A stretch of 64,000 bases of DNA from Homalodisca vitripennis (lineage: Eukaryota > Arthropoda > Insecta > Hemiptera > Cicadellidae). A model generated the notes under the pieces. It was not told the DNA's origin, did no database searches, and saw only the letters and a list, made by a program, of their open reading frames with translations. A program made the translations under genes and the position numbers. Below, in pieces: positions 1-11,851 of this stretch; within the stretch, counting starts at the first letter, position 1; the number at the start of each line of letters is the position of its first letter. The stretch lies in assembly GCF_021130785.1 (NCBI RefSeq), contig NC_060213.1, positions 68,871,501-68,935,500 on the forward strand, in the 5' to 3' direction.

Positions 1-425
1 GTCTGTGCGGTCACTCAACCCAAAGGTATCGATTGAAATTCGTGACCAATGATAGCGAAGTAACAGAGGCTATAAAGTGGGCTATTCCCGAATTAAAAGA
101 ATCTACATTTAAAGTATGGCTCACAAAGCCGAACCGCAGCTAGCAGCGAATGGCGGTCGCCGAATTAGGTGAGAGACACGCCAATAAGCTCTCCAACATC
201 TGCGAGTTGGCTGGGTGAGTGGCCGGGTTAAACGAAGAGTTGTCGTCCCACGGTGCTTCCGCTGCCTTGGGTTCGGCCACTCCTCTCGAGCCTGTAAGGG
301 GCCTGACCGCACCTATCCCTGTTTTCAGTGTGGTCAGATCGGACATAAGAGGCAGGATTGTAACCACCCTGGAGCACATACCGGGCTCAGGACGGTGCGG
401 TGTGTTTAAGGACGCACTTGAACGG
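1..425 (+). pseudogene. gag-like ORF1 C-terminus of R1-clade LINE
   Basis: Bases 36-230 read as a gag-like stretch in one frame with internal stops. The reading then shifts frame into residues carrying two retroviral-type zinc knuckles, CFRCLGFGHSSRAC and CFQCGQIGHKRQDC, both CX2CX4HX4C, at about 245-365. In this family the ORF1 protein packages the element RNA into an RNP. The start lies left of the window. Frame changes around 200-235 and a TAG near 142 show decay. Confidence 0.85.
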
Positions 426-445
426 GCAAAGGGGAAAGCTCAGTA

Positions 446-1640
446 ATTCGGCTCCTCCAGTGCAATCTAGAGAGATTCAGGGCAGCTGATAGTCTGCTTG
501 ACCAGCTGGCCCAAGAACATGGTGCCGACGCGCTCTTAGTGAGTGAGCAGTATCGAGTTAGGGACCCTTCGGTGTGATTTCCCGACACACTCCATACTGC
601 TGCTTTCTGGGTGCGGAATCCACAAGAAGTTTTGATGCGGAGCCATGGACAAGGCCGAGGATTCGTCTGGGCAAAGTGTAGGGACGTTACAATTTTTAGT
701 TGCTACCTCACCCCCAACGAGGCCATCCAGGACTTCCGCGATAAGATCGACTGCCTGGAAGAGAGCGTGATTGGCACCAGTGGACATGTCATCGTTGGCG
801 GGGACTTCAACGCAAGGGCTGTCGAGTAAGGAATGTCTCTTACGAATTCCCGGGGGAAGTACATCCTGGAATTTGCTGCCAGGGCTGGACTCGTTGTTAT
901 CAACGAGGACAATACGCCTACTTTTCAGCGCCCCGGGCAAAGAGGCACGATCCCCGACAAAACCCTTGCGTCTGAGTCACTCTTGCCGCGGATCTCACAC
1001 TGGATGGTGCTTGATGATTACACTGCCAGTGATCATCAGTATATCTTGTTTGATGTAACGGACGGCCTGCGAAGAACCTCTGCACCTCGAGAAGTACCGA
1101 TCCAGTGGAATACTAAAAAGCTGGACGCGGGAAAGTTCACCGATGTCATCTTACGGGCAACAACGCGGGAACCTGCGGTGCACGGTGGGGCTTGCACCGA
1201 GACATTGGTTTCGTCAGTGATGGGACTAATAACCTCGGCCTGCGATAAGTCCATGCCGCGCAGGAGAATAAGGTGCAACAAGCAACCCGTTTATTGGTGG
1301 ACAGACGAGATTGTGGATCTCCGCAGAGCCATGAGAGCTAGAAATCCCGCAGACCGAGGTCGTAAGACGGAGGCCTATAAGGCTTTAAGAAAGACTCTCC
1401 GCCGGGCTATGAACCGGAGCAAGCATGACTGCTGGCGGAAACTCAGGGAGGACGTCGATTCCGATCCATGGGGTCTGCGGTACAAGATTGTAACCCGAAA
1501 GATTGGCGCACGATCACCTCCATCCGTCATGGACGGCGCCACCATGGAGAAAGTCGTCCAGTCCCTGTTTCCAACCCATCCGTCGAGGCAAGAAGTCATA
1601 TTCGAAAAGGGTGGAGGACATCCCGCTTTTCAGTAATGAG
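446..1640 (+). pseudogene. AP-like endonuclease domain and linker of R1-clade ORF2
   Basis: One frame runs from about 446 to 1636, interrupted by TGA near 577 and TAA near 827. The start reads LLQCNLERFRAA, the usual 'new view' opening of LINE endonucleases. The metal-binding GGDFNARA lies at 796-822 and the late SDH motif (TASDHQYILF) at 1024-1053. The family nicks target DNA to prime reverse transcription. From about 1250 the sequence is the basic linker (RRRIRCNKQPVYWWTDEI). The frame ends at 1634-1636, but the homologous reading moves to another frame between about 1590 and 1640, so a small indel separates it from the RT. Confidence 0.9.
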
Positions 1641-3396
1641 GAGCTGGAGACAGCTGTCCTCTCCCTGAAGAACAACAAGGCTCCTGATCGGGATGGGATT
1701 CCGAGTGAAGCTCTTAAACAAGTTCTCCAAGTCAACCCAGGGATTCTATTAAATATGTATAATGCCTGCCTTTCTGAAGGGGTGTTCCCGTCCCGGTGGA
1801 AAAGAGCCAGGCTTGTACTAATTAGCAAGGGGAAAGGTGACCCTGACCTGCCTTCGTCCTACAGGCCTTTGTGTATGTTGGACACAGCAGGGAAACTTTT
1901 TGAGAAGTTGATCCGCTCCCGACTGACATTAGCCGTGGAAGTTGCCGGGGATTTGTACACCCACCAGTACGGCTTCAGGAAGGGACGGTCAACCATTCAC
2001 GCAATTGAAGAGGTCCGGAGAGCAGTTCAGATAGCTGAGAGTCATAGTCGGTACTCTCGTCGAGTTGTGCTTCTTGTTACGCTTGATGTCAAGAATGCTT
2101 TCAATTCGGCGAGATGGGCTGATATGTTAGATGCATTGAGGAACACATTTCGCATCCCAGAGTACCTGCTCAGGCTCATCGAAGACTATCTTCGGGCCCG
2201 AGTCCTTATATACGACACTAAAGAAGGGACGCGAACAATGAATGTGACCTCTGGCGCCGCGCAGGGCTCAATCCTGGGTCCGGATCTCTGGAATGTCTCC
2301 TATGACAGTCTTCTGAGATCCGGATGAGACAGTTTTAGTTGGGTACGCCGATGACGTCGCAGCACTGATTGCCGCACGCAACGTTGAGCTGGCCCAGCTG
2401 AAGCTGAATCAAGTCATGCGCGTCGTGAACAACTGGATGGAGGATCACGGGCTATCTCTTGCTTTGGCTAAGACAGAGATTGTAATCTTGACTAAGAAGA
2501 GGATTGACACTGTCGTTCCACTTCGCGTGGGTGGGGTAACTGTCCAATCTACTCGTGCCGCCAAGTACCTTTGGGTTATGGTGGACAATAAGCTGACCTG
2601 GAGAGACCAAATCTTCCGTACTGCGGACAAGGCCGCTAAGGGATCCCTTAGTAGGCTAATGGCCAACGTCGGTGGTCCCAGGTCTAGCCCAAGACGGCTC
2701 CTCGTGTTTGCAGTCCAGTCCGTCTTCCTGTACGGAGCTTAGGTGTGGGCAGATGCATTAAATAAGGAGGTGTATCGTATGCGGCTTGCTCGGTTGCAGC
2801 GACAAGCAGCTCTCAGAGTCGCATCAGCATATCGTACAGTTTCTGAGCCTGCCGTCCTGGTGGTTGCTGGAGTCATCCCGGTCAAACTTCTGGCTGAGGA
2901 GAGGAAAGCAATATACCAGCGAAAAGGCGAGATCGGCAAGGAACCACATGCCACATCATCAGAGCGCACCCGCACCTACCGGCAATGGCAGGGGTTATGG
3001 GATCAAAAGACCCGTGGACGTTGGACAGCACGGCTGATACCGATGTTCCAGCTTTGGGTGAAATGGCGACATGGTGAGGTGGACTATTACCTCACCCAGT
3101 TTCTCACCGGTCATGAATATTTTCAGTCCTACCTTTTCTTGATGCGAAAGACCGGTTCACCGGACTGCATTTATTGCCCGGGTGTTCCCGATGATGCGGA
3201 GCATACATTCTTCCGCTGTCCACATTGGGATAGGCCCCGCCTTGAGGCAACATGCACTCTAGGTGTTTTTCGGTGGACTCTGTCTGCCAAGTGATGCTGG
3301 AGGGTCAGGACAACTGGAACTGTGTGTCTCATTTTGTCCAGAGTATTCTCCGCGCTAAAAAGATAGATCTAGACCTAAATGCGGTTTAGACCTTTG
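1600..3396 (+). pseudogene. reverse transcriptase and C-terminal zinc finger of R1-clade ORF2
   Basis: The RT reads in one frame to 2327 with finger motif NNKAPDRDGIP, SYRPLCMLDTAGKLFEKLI, palm motif A LDVKNAFNSARW and motif B GAAQGSILGPDLWN. A frameshift near 2325 moves it to the frame with the catalytic GYADDVAAL (2341-2367). TAG at 2740-2742 (YGA*VWADAL) is a simple nonsense change, because the homologous reading continues in the same frame to 3294. The C-terminal finger CIYCPGVPDDAEHTFFRC lies at 3165-3220. A last frameshift near 3265 gives RCFSVDSVCQVML onward to a stop near 3388. Catalytic aspartates are intact, but the reading frame is broken at least three times. Confidence 0.9.
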
Positions 3397-3604
3397 ACTT
3401 TCTGGTGGCTGGATAGGCGCGATCCCTGAGGGCTTAGGTAAAATTCAGACCTAACCTGAAGTAATGTGACAAACAGTTTCCGGGTTGGGATCCTGAAGTG
3501 TAGAGGAGGTTTTTAGTGGGTAGTTTACCACCTTGTGAGAGTCCCACACTACAGGCTGGCCACCTGTGTGCGTAAATGCATTTTCCTTCCTCTCCCTAAA
3601 AAAA

Positions 3605-4824
3605 AGCTTCATCATATCACTTAGATTTAGTTGCTTGCGTAAAACTTTATTGTTACAAGAACAAAGGGCTGCGATCTCCCTAAAACGTTAACAAGTTTTA
3701 TTGTTTTATAATATAAATTGATACGCTCTGTATTTTTTAACATTAAAATCAATTACGATCTCTAATAGTTAGGCCTAATTCGTAAAGACAAAAAGGACAA
3801 TTAGCACTTAAAATAATATTTTATTATTTATTTACAATTTAGAGAGCCGAACTATGCTTTCACAGATTGACTTGGTAGAACTCTAGCCCCTAGGAGTCTT
3901 GCCTCTGGAATTCGACCTATGGAATTCACGCTATGATAATTTGAAAATAAATAGCCGCTTGAGGTTCGACTACCAAATCTAATAATACATAATGTAATTA
4001 AATGTATATTTTAATATTCCAAATCAACTCAAACCTCTACTTTATCAAATGACTTTTTAGTTTTTATCTATTAGAGGAAAAACTTATCCCATGTAAAATA
4101 AGATAGTCTTGTATTTAATTATTATATCATGTAAATCACATTTCTACTTCTTTGAGGGAAATTATTACTAAATTATCTACTGTTATTAACGGATAATTAT
4201 TACAAGCGATTCATATTTATAATAAAGTAGTCTAATAGATTAGGATTCCACTGAATTATACGTCAATAATAGTAGTATTTTTTGCCTGCTACTAGTCTAA
4301 ATAACTTGATAAATACAATGGAGGGAAAAAATTTAAGTTTTCTGAAATTATTTGAATATTTTATAAACTGTAAATTATGCAAGGTTTTTCATCTCAAATG
4401 ATTTATAAGATTTAATTTTATGTTAAATAAATAAATTACATTTGCTTGAAAATCTAAATACTTCTTCGAACTGAGCTGCGATGTCTATTTAAATTTAAAT
4501 TGAATTATAAATTGTAAGATTTTGATAATGAACACTCTTTTATGTTATTATTCTATACATGATCTACCCTAGTTGCAGATTTCCTTAAGCATTGACAAAC
4601 CCCATAGCATCAATCAGATTAGAATACATTGGTAATTAACCCTCCTGTTTTCTTTGCAAATTTCATGTTTGTGACATAGAGGCAGAATCGTACTTACGAA
4701 TAAGAATTTATTAAATAACCATATCCTAGATAACCATAAATACATAAACATAGACACGTAACTACAGAACATTCTTAACACTAATTTATTATTGGAAAAT
4801 GCTTAAAAATGCATTTAACTCGTC
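3605..4824. other. AT-rich intergenic DNA, no feature recognised
   Basis: Between the oligo(A) end of the R1-clade LINE and the left edge of copy A, I see no ORF with recognisable content, no splice-like exon and no repeat shared with the rest of the window. Confidence 0.6.
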
Positions 4825-5550
4825 AGCAAACAAAACATTTTACGTTTTATTACGTTTGGCACTGTGGCTATTAAAACTAATAAATGGTAGTAAGAAAATA
4901 TAGTTCTTTAAACTATACAATCGTAGGTAGCTGGTATTTACTACAAGTGAGTAAAATGTTTATAGTAATTTCTTTGGTCTTACACAAAATAATGCGTCAT
5001 CAACACCAAGAAAAAGAAATATAAACTTGTACAATCATAAACCAAAGTTTTTAATGCATATACGTTCCATAAAAATGGTAAATAACCATATGGGAGAGAA
5101 TTTATAAATTATATTCCTAGAATTCGTAATGTTACTTATTGCCATTGAAACATATTTCCATTTCTACAATTACTTTTCAATATTTTAATTCCATGTATAA
5201 ATACTTGTGAGAAACAGAAGTTGGAGCTTAAGACCTCCAGAAATACGAGCCGCCTAAGAAGAACATTAACTTTGTACATTATTTTCTGAGCACGTCTTCT
5301 TCGTAAAATAAAAGTTAACTTTTTCTTTATTAGCACACTTAAAATGATATAAACATTACTTACATTAAATAATAATTATAATATAAATCTTTGATGGAAA
5401 ATTATAAGTCAAACATAAAATACCACACCAAGTTCGGTGAATTTTATATCTTTCCCCGTTCGGCTTCAGCGCTTAAGTGTTTATATAAGGTGGCAATTGC
5501 AACTCCCAAAATTTTAGTCAGCTACTCTGAATCAATAGTAGTCCTGCTGG

Positions 5551-5590
5551 AAATACTTAACCTTTATTGACCAATAAAGGTTAAGTATTT
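5551..5590. repeat. perfect 19-bp inverted repeat with 2-base loop
   Basis: Bases 5551-5569 (AAATACTTAACCTTTATTG) are exactly complementary to 5572-5590, separated only by AC. The matching places in copies B and C contain a single, non-palindromic version (…tataggttaagaag…), so the inverted arm is specific to copy A. It is probably a fold-back replication product; no gene context is seen. Confidence 0.85.
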
Positions 5591-6406
5591 TGAATTTAAA
5601 CGTTCTTGCTTGAAAAATGTTAAAATATCGATGTCAGCACAAGGAATAATTTTAAGAATCCCAGGTCCGTGATACAAGTTGTGATTGATTGAATATTTAC
5701 AATCGTCAGATTACTCATTCATGTACAGGTATGTTCGTTGTACATAATTTTATATTATTTGTATTATGTAGTTTAACTTTACCGATATTTTAACAATTCA
5801 GTGGATACGATTTATACTATTCAGAAACTATACATTAAACATTAATTACACAATAATAAGTAAAAGGAAATGACTCTTTGCATTATATTTTATAACATAA
5901 GAAAATTTAAAAATGTTTGAAAACAAAATTTAAAAATATTATTTTAAATCTCTATTTTCCTGGAACTTGTAAATAGCCTATAGAAGGCCGAATAAAATAT
6001 GTAAGAATTGATAAGAAAGTATTGGATTTTTCTCTCTGTTCCTTTCTTTTTATCTTTAGCGATACTTCCCTTTGATAAGACTTTTTTTTACAAATACTTA
6101 ATATAGTTAATATGTGTTACTAGGATTTTCAATATTCCACATGGAAATAAAATAATTTTTTTATCCATTTATATAATATTATTGATAGGTTAGGATTGAT
6201 TATTATTTTAATCTTTTAAACCGATCATTGTATTTCCACATCTCCAAGTAGTCACTTTCGAATATAATTAGTGTTACATTCATTGGTAATACTACCCACA
6301 AAGCTGTAGTTTAACTTTTTCGTTGTTAAATATATTGCGAGAGATGAAATATATCGTTTTATATGGAGGACGGTGTAATATATTCTATAGCATATTAGTA
6401 ATAATA

Positions 6407-7359
6407 CCGGGTGTCCAGTAAAGAACTCCCTAGTTTTGGAAATTACTCACGATAGTATTAGTTTAAATGGATTAGTAATAATCCTTTGGTGCTTTACAGT
6501 ATATTTGTAAGTTTTAGTTTCGAACGTTGGCCATAAGCTTGGTACACCTGTTTGACATTGAGCGTAGTTTTACCACGCGCCGCATCCAGCGCTCAGCGCT
6601 GTGAGTGCAGAATTGATGATAGTGAAGATTTTTTAAACAATATAATTTTTACTGATGAATCTACGTTCCACGTTAATGAGGTTGTAAACCGCCATAACTG
6701 CAGAATTTGGGGGTCTCAGAAACCACAGGAGATCGTTCAATACCAACGAGACTCGCCTAAGGTTAATGTGTGGTGCGGCCTAATGAACGACCGAATTGTT
6801 GGACTTTTTATTTTTGCAGAGAAGACAATAACTGGTGATATCTACTGCAACATGCTGGAACTGTACGTCTTTCCACAGGTGGATGACATCGAGGCGGAAA
6901 AGGGACCTGTCATATTCCAACAAGACGGTGCGCCGCCCCACTACAAACAATGTGTGCGCTCAGCCTTAGATGCCCGTTTCCCAGGAAGATGGATGGGTAG
7001 AGTTGGTCCAATGGCATGGCCTCCAAGAAGCCCCGACATAACACTATTAGATTTTTTCCTGTGGGGTTATGTCAAGAACTTTGTGTATTCAGAGAAGATA
7101 CGTAACATTGACCATCTTTGCCAGAGAATCATAGCAGCAGTAGCATCGGTCACACCTAATATGTTAACTAATACCTGGAGAGAGTTCGAATATCGCTTGG
7201 ATATCTGTAGGGCTACAAATGGTTCACATATCGAGGTGTACTAGTGTTAAAAAAATTTATTTCATTACCTTTCATTTAATGTAGCAGTCATTGTAATTTG
7301 TATATTGTACAATAAATAAACAGAATCGAAAACTAGGGAGTTCTTTTTCGGACACCCGG
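6407..7359 (+). mobile_element. IS630-Tc1-mariner element of DD41D type, internally deleted
   Basis: Inverted ends begin CCGGGTGTCC and share AAAGAACTCCCTAGTTTT after three mismatched bases, about 31 bp in all, flanked on both sides by TA (6405-6406 and 7360-7361), the target duplication expected for this superfamily. Copies B and C lack the element at the matching site (near 26870 and 43575), which confirms a clean insertion private to copy A. At 953 bp it is shorter than complete family members, and the region for the DNA-binding N-terminus is absent. Confidence 0.92.
6552..7244 (+). pseudogene. DD41D mariner-like transposase, catalytic part only
   Basis: The 230-residue reading frame carries the DDE core: FTDESTFHV (first D, residue ~34), FQQDGAPPHY (second D, residue ~134) and WPPRSPDITLLDFFLWGYVK (third D in LLDFF). 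I count 41 residues between second and third D, the spacing of the rosa/visitor-type DD41D group of the IS630-Tc1-mariner superfamily. The paired helix-turn-helix domain that binds the inverted repeats is missing, and the first ~24 residues do not look like the family, so they probably cross a deletion junction. It is unlikely to transpose itself, although the catalytic frame is unbroken, which suggests it is young. Confidence 0.85.
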
Positions 7360-9664
7360 TATAAGGAGTGATATACTTTGAAAATATTAACTGAACAATA
7401 AAAATTGGTATTGTTTATTAATAATATATTTAAAAAATATATTTAATTTTAAAATCTGTAATATTTTTTTAATTTTTAGTTAAACTTTTGAATTCAATTA
7501 CTTGATGTCTTACATTTTCATTAATTTCAAGAGGCATACACCTTCAATACAACAAAAATATACGAAATCATATAATATCTTCACAATCATAACACATTTC
7601 CTCAGCTTATAAATATTAATAACTTGCAATTTTTTACCTAAACACAACATCCAAATAAGCATTTAGAAGTTAGTGTAAATAAAGCTAGTTTCACACTCAG
7701 AAATCATTCAGCATCAAGGTGTAGGAATCCTTCATTAAATATATATATCCGCACTCTACAAATTACGTTTAACGCGGATCACGGAGGTTAGGTAATACCT
7801 ACACCTTGGGAGGATTAAATCCCGGAAATTTAAAGAGTGAAAAGTGTAACGGACATGTGCTTTTGGACCCGAGAAGAGCTACGCCATTCGAGATCCGTAC
7901 ACTCAACCCTTTTAAAAGTAAGTACAATTAAAGAGAGATTTGAGCTACATGACCCTTGCCCATAACCAGCAATGAGATCGAGATTTACCTATCCTGACTA
8001 ACATCATTGACTGCCGGCTGCCAGACGGGGGCGAAGCGACGAAGTCCCTGCTCACGTGATGTCATTACACGCCTAATGTGGTAGATCAAATATGTTGACT
8101 AATAAAGAGACCTGTCACCTGAATATATATCATCGTCTACATCTATCAAACCAGAGTAGGCCAGTTTATTGTGAATCTTATAATTAAAAAGGAACTCAAA
8201 AACATATCTTAAAAACGGTTAGTGCAATGCGGCTAATTTCTTTTGCACAATATTTGTAAAAGTAATAGGAAGGTATGTGACGAGAAAAATTCGTAAAGTT
8301 GCCTGGAATATTTTAGAACTCGGAAAAAATTGTAAGATTTATGCTCCATAATACAAATTTGAACTGACCTAAACAGCCGTTGACACTTTAAGCTAATATT
8401 TGACAAAATGGCTAAAATATCCGTGAAAAGTATATTTCAAATTGTATACAATATTAAATATACAGTCCTTGATCATAAGTATCATGCAGATATCAAAGAC
8501 AACTTTATCATTTTAACTTTACCTTCAAAATTCGCTAGAGACGAAATAATAACATCATAATGCGTTTAAAATAATATATAAACACTGTTCTAAATGAGCC
8601 TTAATCAAGAAAGTTGTGAATCCTTTCACATAAGGTACTCAAAACTGGTGATTTTTCTTGACAGTGTGATATTACATTTAAACAGTGGGTGAATATAGAC
8701 ATGTTTCGAGTATCTATCTTTTCACAGACTTCGGTCCGTTTAATCTTTACTTCACAAAAGCATATGGATAAACATTTTCAAACGTAGCAAGAAACTGCTT
8801 CCTCCTTATACATAAATTTTGATAGGAATTACATGGATATTCCGCTAGATCGTAGTAAACGTTTAAGTCCACCGTGAGTTTACAGGGCTGAAAGAAGATA
8901 TATTTTAACGGTATAACACTTTTAAGTCCTACGCAAGTGTATATATAATTATATATATATATATATATTTATTTATTTATATTTATACCTTTATGGAAAC
9001 AGAAATATTATACATGAAAATTCTCTACATTTTGTCAAAAATACGACATTTTTAAAGGTTTAACGTACTTACCTAGCACTTACCTTGTTGTAAACATACT
9101 AACAACAAACAATACACAAAAAGAATTACCATATGTTATTAAAACTAATTCTGAATTACAACGAGTTACAATAATTGTTCATAATACAATTAATACAATT
9201 TATAAATTAAATTTGATTTTAGTTGTGTAATTTAATAAAATGAAACAAATTAAAACAGCAATATTTAATTTTATATCTCCATTTCTTAATGTTAAACCAT
9301 CCGGATGTTGAACAGGACCAACTGATAAGCTATTTCTCAATGAATAATTTTAAGTCCATGTGGATTCTAAATTAAATTAATACTTGGAAAAATAACATTG
9401 ATTAAATGTGTAGTTATTCTTCATTGCAACGCTGGACCTAAATAGTTATGTATTATTGCGATTTTCTTTAAGTCTAATCTGCATGGAGTTATTATTATTG
9501 TTTGACCAATGTAGTCTTTTATATAGTGTTTACATGCAATTGGTTAATTACATTGCTGGATTCACATGACATTTTACAAATTACAGGATAATGTTTAGTT
9601 CTATTATATAATATATTATTTAGAGAAATTTGATATTTATCCTCGATTTGGTGTATGTTAACAT

Positions 9665-9666
<2 letters not shown>

Positions 9667-9705
<39 letters not shown>

Positions 9706-9730
9706 ATATATTTATATATATATATATATG
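9667..9730. repeat. (TA)n microsatellite at edge of copy A
   Basis: A nearly pure TA tract, with one ATTTTATATATTTA interruption, lies exactly where copy A stops and the minus-strand LINE begins. It could mark the site of a deletion that removed the 1.9 kb still present in B and C. Confidence 0.9.
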
Positions 9731-10879
9731 GAGGTCATAAGTATACATGTGGACTTCCAGTGTACCAGTACCGTGCTCAAGTCAATAACGTACAACACAA
9801 ACAAGATAGGACCAAGTATGGAACCTTGAGGAACGTCACACTCAACTTTCAGCCAGTTGGATGTCATGTCACCTACCTGTGCACACTGCCTTCTGCCAGA
9901 CAGATAAGACCTCAGCCATTGCAGGACATTTTCTGAAAAACCAATTATTCTCAAATTAACCAATAGTAGTGTGTATTTTACACAATCAAAAGCCTTTGAG
10001 AAATCAAAGAGTGTCAGTATTATATTTGGTTTTTGGTCCATTGCGAATCGTATATCGTCAGTGACCTTCAGTATAGCAGTTTTAGTACTATGTCCTGTTC
10101 GAAATCCGGATTGTAAATCATTATTTCATGTTAAATAATCTGTAAAAGGCATTTGGATAGAGCAGGCAGAATATTAATTGGTCTGGCAAGATGTTGGAAC
10201 TGAGGTCTTGTTCAATGGGCGGACAATATCAGACTTCCAAAATAAAGGGAAAATACCCTGTCTCCGTGACATGTTATAAATGTATGTGATTATTGGGAGG
10301 GTAGCAAAAATAATGTTCTTACTAATTGAATTTTTATGCCGTCAGACACTACAATTGCTTTCAAAACGTCTGATTGTATTACAGGTTTTAAATTAAATTT
10401 TTTATATTCATGCCGATTGATAGGCACATTTAGAAATTCTTTAGCATAATCCGTAACTTGGTTTGTATAGACAGTCTGACAACATGAAACAAAATAGTCA
10501 TTAAGATAATTTAAGGATAATTGAATCGGAGGAGAAGCGCAGCATTTGCCCAAACCAAGTTCCCTAACATTGCGCCACAAATCGCTAGATGACTGTTTAT
10601 TTTCAAACAGTTTACGCGCGTAACTCAATCTGGAATTTGGTAGAAGTTGTTTAACTCTATTTCTAATTTGTCGATATTGAACTATAAAACGGGGTCACTA
10701 GCTCGACGAGCTCTCCAATACAGGGAATGACTTTGAGCCATCAAGCTTAGAATTTCACACGTGATCCAAGGCACTGAGCGTCGCTTTGTTATGCGCTTGG
10801 TAACAACTGGTGCATGTTTATCGTGTAGCCCCAGAATGGTGGTGTTAAAAGCTTCAACCATGTCATCGACAGATTGCAA
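9727..10879 (-). pseudogene. LINE linker and N-terminal reverse transcriptase (junction A/B element)
   Basis: The minus strand first gives the post-endonuclease linker (VPWITCEILSLMAQS…YWRARRASDPVL, 10682-10879; WRNVRELGLGK…, 10290-10628). It then gives RT core motifs LTLFDFSKAFDCV (motif A) and DVPQGSILGPILFVLYVIDL (motif B) at 9745-10020. The catalytic YADD box lies beyond the truncation. Frame changes near 10640 and 10290-10040 break the ORF, with some bases missing compared with 30305-30500. Confidence 0.85.
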
Positions 10880-10958
10880 TGCCTGTAGATTCTGTCATGG
10901 GGTCGAATAAACATCATGCATAAAAGAGGCATCGTCCATATTTTTAAAATCTCTGTTA

Positions 10959-11690
10959 TTAATAAATTTTACTTTTGGCTTTTGGAACTTTGACGTTGAT
11001 AACACAGTATACAAGGTCGTGACGCGAAACTGCTGGAATTGGAAGATGCCCTAGATGCGTCACGTCAGAAGGGTCAGTAACAACTAGAAGGTCCAGAAGG
11101 GTGTCTGACTCGGCAGTGTGATTTGTCGGGCCTAGTTGCAGTATAGTCATGTTAGTAGAGTCGAACATTGTTATCATTTGCGTAGTATTATAATCTGTCT
11201 TTTTTAGTAAGTTTGTTTTAAAGTCGCCTATGATCAAAACTCAACTGTAGCTGGGCAAGTGTTGTAAGAGAGCGTTTTCAAAGTCTTTCAGAAGACCAAT
11301 TCTGGGAGGCCGATAGCACACACCGACCAAAAGGACATCCGATACAGATAAACCAATTTCAATAAACATGAACTCAGGCCTGGCAGAGTATTCAGAGGGA
11401 GATACGGACAACAACTCAGACCCTCTCTGACATAAACTGCAACACCGTAAACTTAAAATTTTTAGAATTCTGTAATTTCTTAGTATTACATAGCCAGAGA
11501 AGGCCACCTCACCTGAAAAAACACTCGGCTTAAGCCATGATTCTGATACGCCAATAATGTCAAATGTTTTTGAGGCCGAAAAATTTCTCTGATTTCGTCT
11601 ATATTTCCAGGCGGTGATTGAGCGTTAATATGAGTAGCTTTAAAGAGTTTGTGATAAAGAGACAGTGTTGAGGACAGGATTTGAGCTTTG
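10959..11690 (-). pseudogene. LINE endonuclease domain (junction A/B element)
   Basis: Minus-strand segments read FKATHINAQSPPGNIDEIR (N-terminal motif of LINE endonucleases), DVLLVGVCYRPPR, IIGDFKTNLLKK (GDF metal-site motif) and AVSRHDLVYCVI, where family members have SDH. The reading jumps frame between 11510 and 11480 and crosses a stop near 11238, so the domain is not translatable in one piece. It would have nicked target DNA for retrotransposition. Confidence 0.8.
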
Positions 11691-11851
11691 GAGATCACGT
11701 TTAAAGGAAGGGAAGAGAGAGCCGGCCTAGGGCCGCGGTCGTCACTGCGCGAACCCACTAAAATGGATCCGCTGGTAGCATCGGTGGGACACGGCCGACC
11801 AGGCAACCACACACAAGCTGAACCGGCAGGAGCTCCTGTACACGCACACAC

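Larger units (their letters stand above)
1..3604 (+). mobile_element. R1-clade non-LTR retrotransposon, 5' end outside window, inactivated
   Basis: In order this holds the end of a gag-like ORF with CCHC knuckles, an apurinic-type endonuclease, a reverse transcriptase, a C-terminal CCHC finger, a 3' UTR of about 200 bases and a short oligo(A) tail ending near 3604. The RT signatures NAFNSARW and QGSILGPDLWN, and the Cys2-His-Cys finger after the RT, are typical of the R1 branch of R1/Jockey-type LINEs. The copy has at least two stops and a frame change in the endonuclease part, a frameshift just before the catalytic YADD, an in-frame stop at 2740-2742 and a frameshift near the C-terminus, so it is dead. 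R1 itself targets 28S rDNA; no rDNA is seen at this 3' end, so this is either a relative with other specificity or an off-target copy. Confidence 0.9.
4825..9600 (+). repeat. copy A: partial, older third copy of the tandem segment
   Basis: From 'acaaaacattttacgttttattacgtttgg' near 4830 onward the sequence aligns collinearly with 24237-27912 (copy B) and 40787-44630 (copy C), with many more differences than B and C show between themselves. It has private blocks: the mariner at 6407-7359, about 145 bases near 7942-8085, and about 1.1 kb near 8350-9445 that B and C lack. The order is well kept, for example the 'ccgcactct...attacgtttaacgcggatca' block at 7760, 27250 and 43960. Homology ends near 9590. 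The 1.9 kb that follows in B and C is missing here and replaced by a (TA)n tract and LINE sequence. Confidence 0.85.
9727..11851 (-). mobile_element. Jockey/CR1-like LINE at the A/B junction
   Basis: Read on the minus strand this gives endonuclease, linker and the first part of a reverse transcriptase in the correct order. The 3' portion (RT palm end, thumb, C-terminus) is missing at the (TA)n tract. The same element is found at 29827-31205 between copies B and C, so it belongs to the repeated unit. The 5' limit is uncertain: the coding-like signal stops near 11700, and GC-richer sequence continues to about 11850. Confidence 0.85.
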
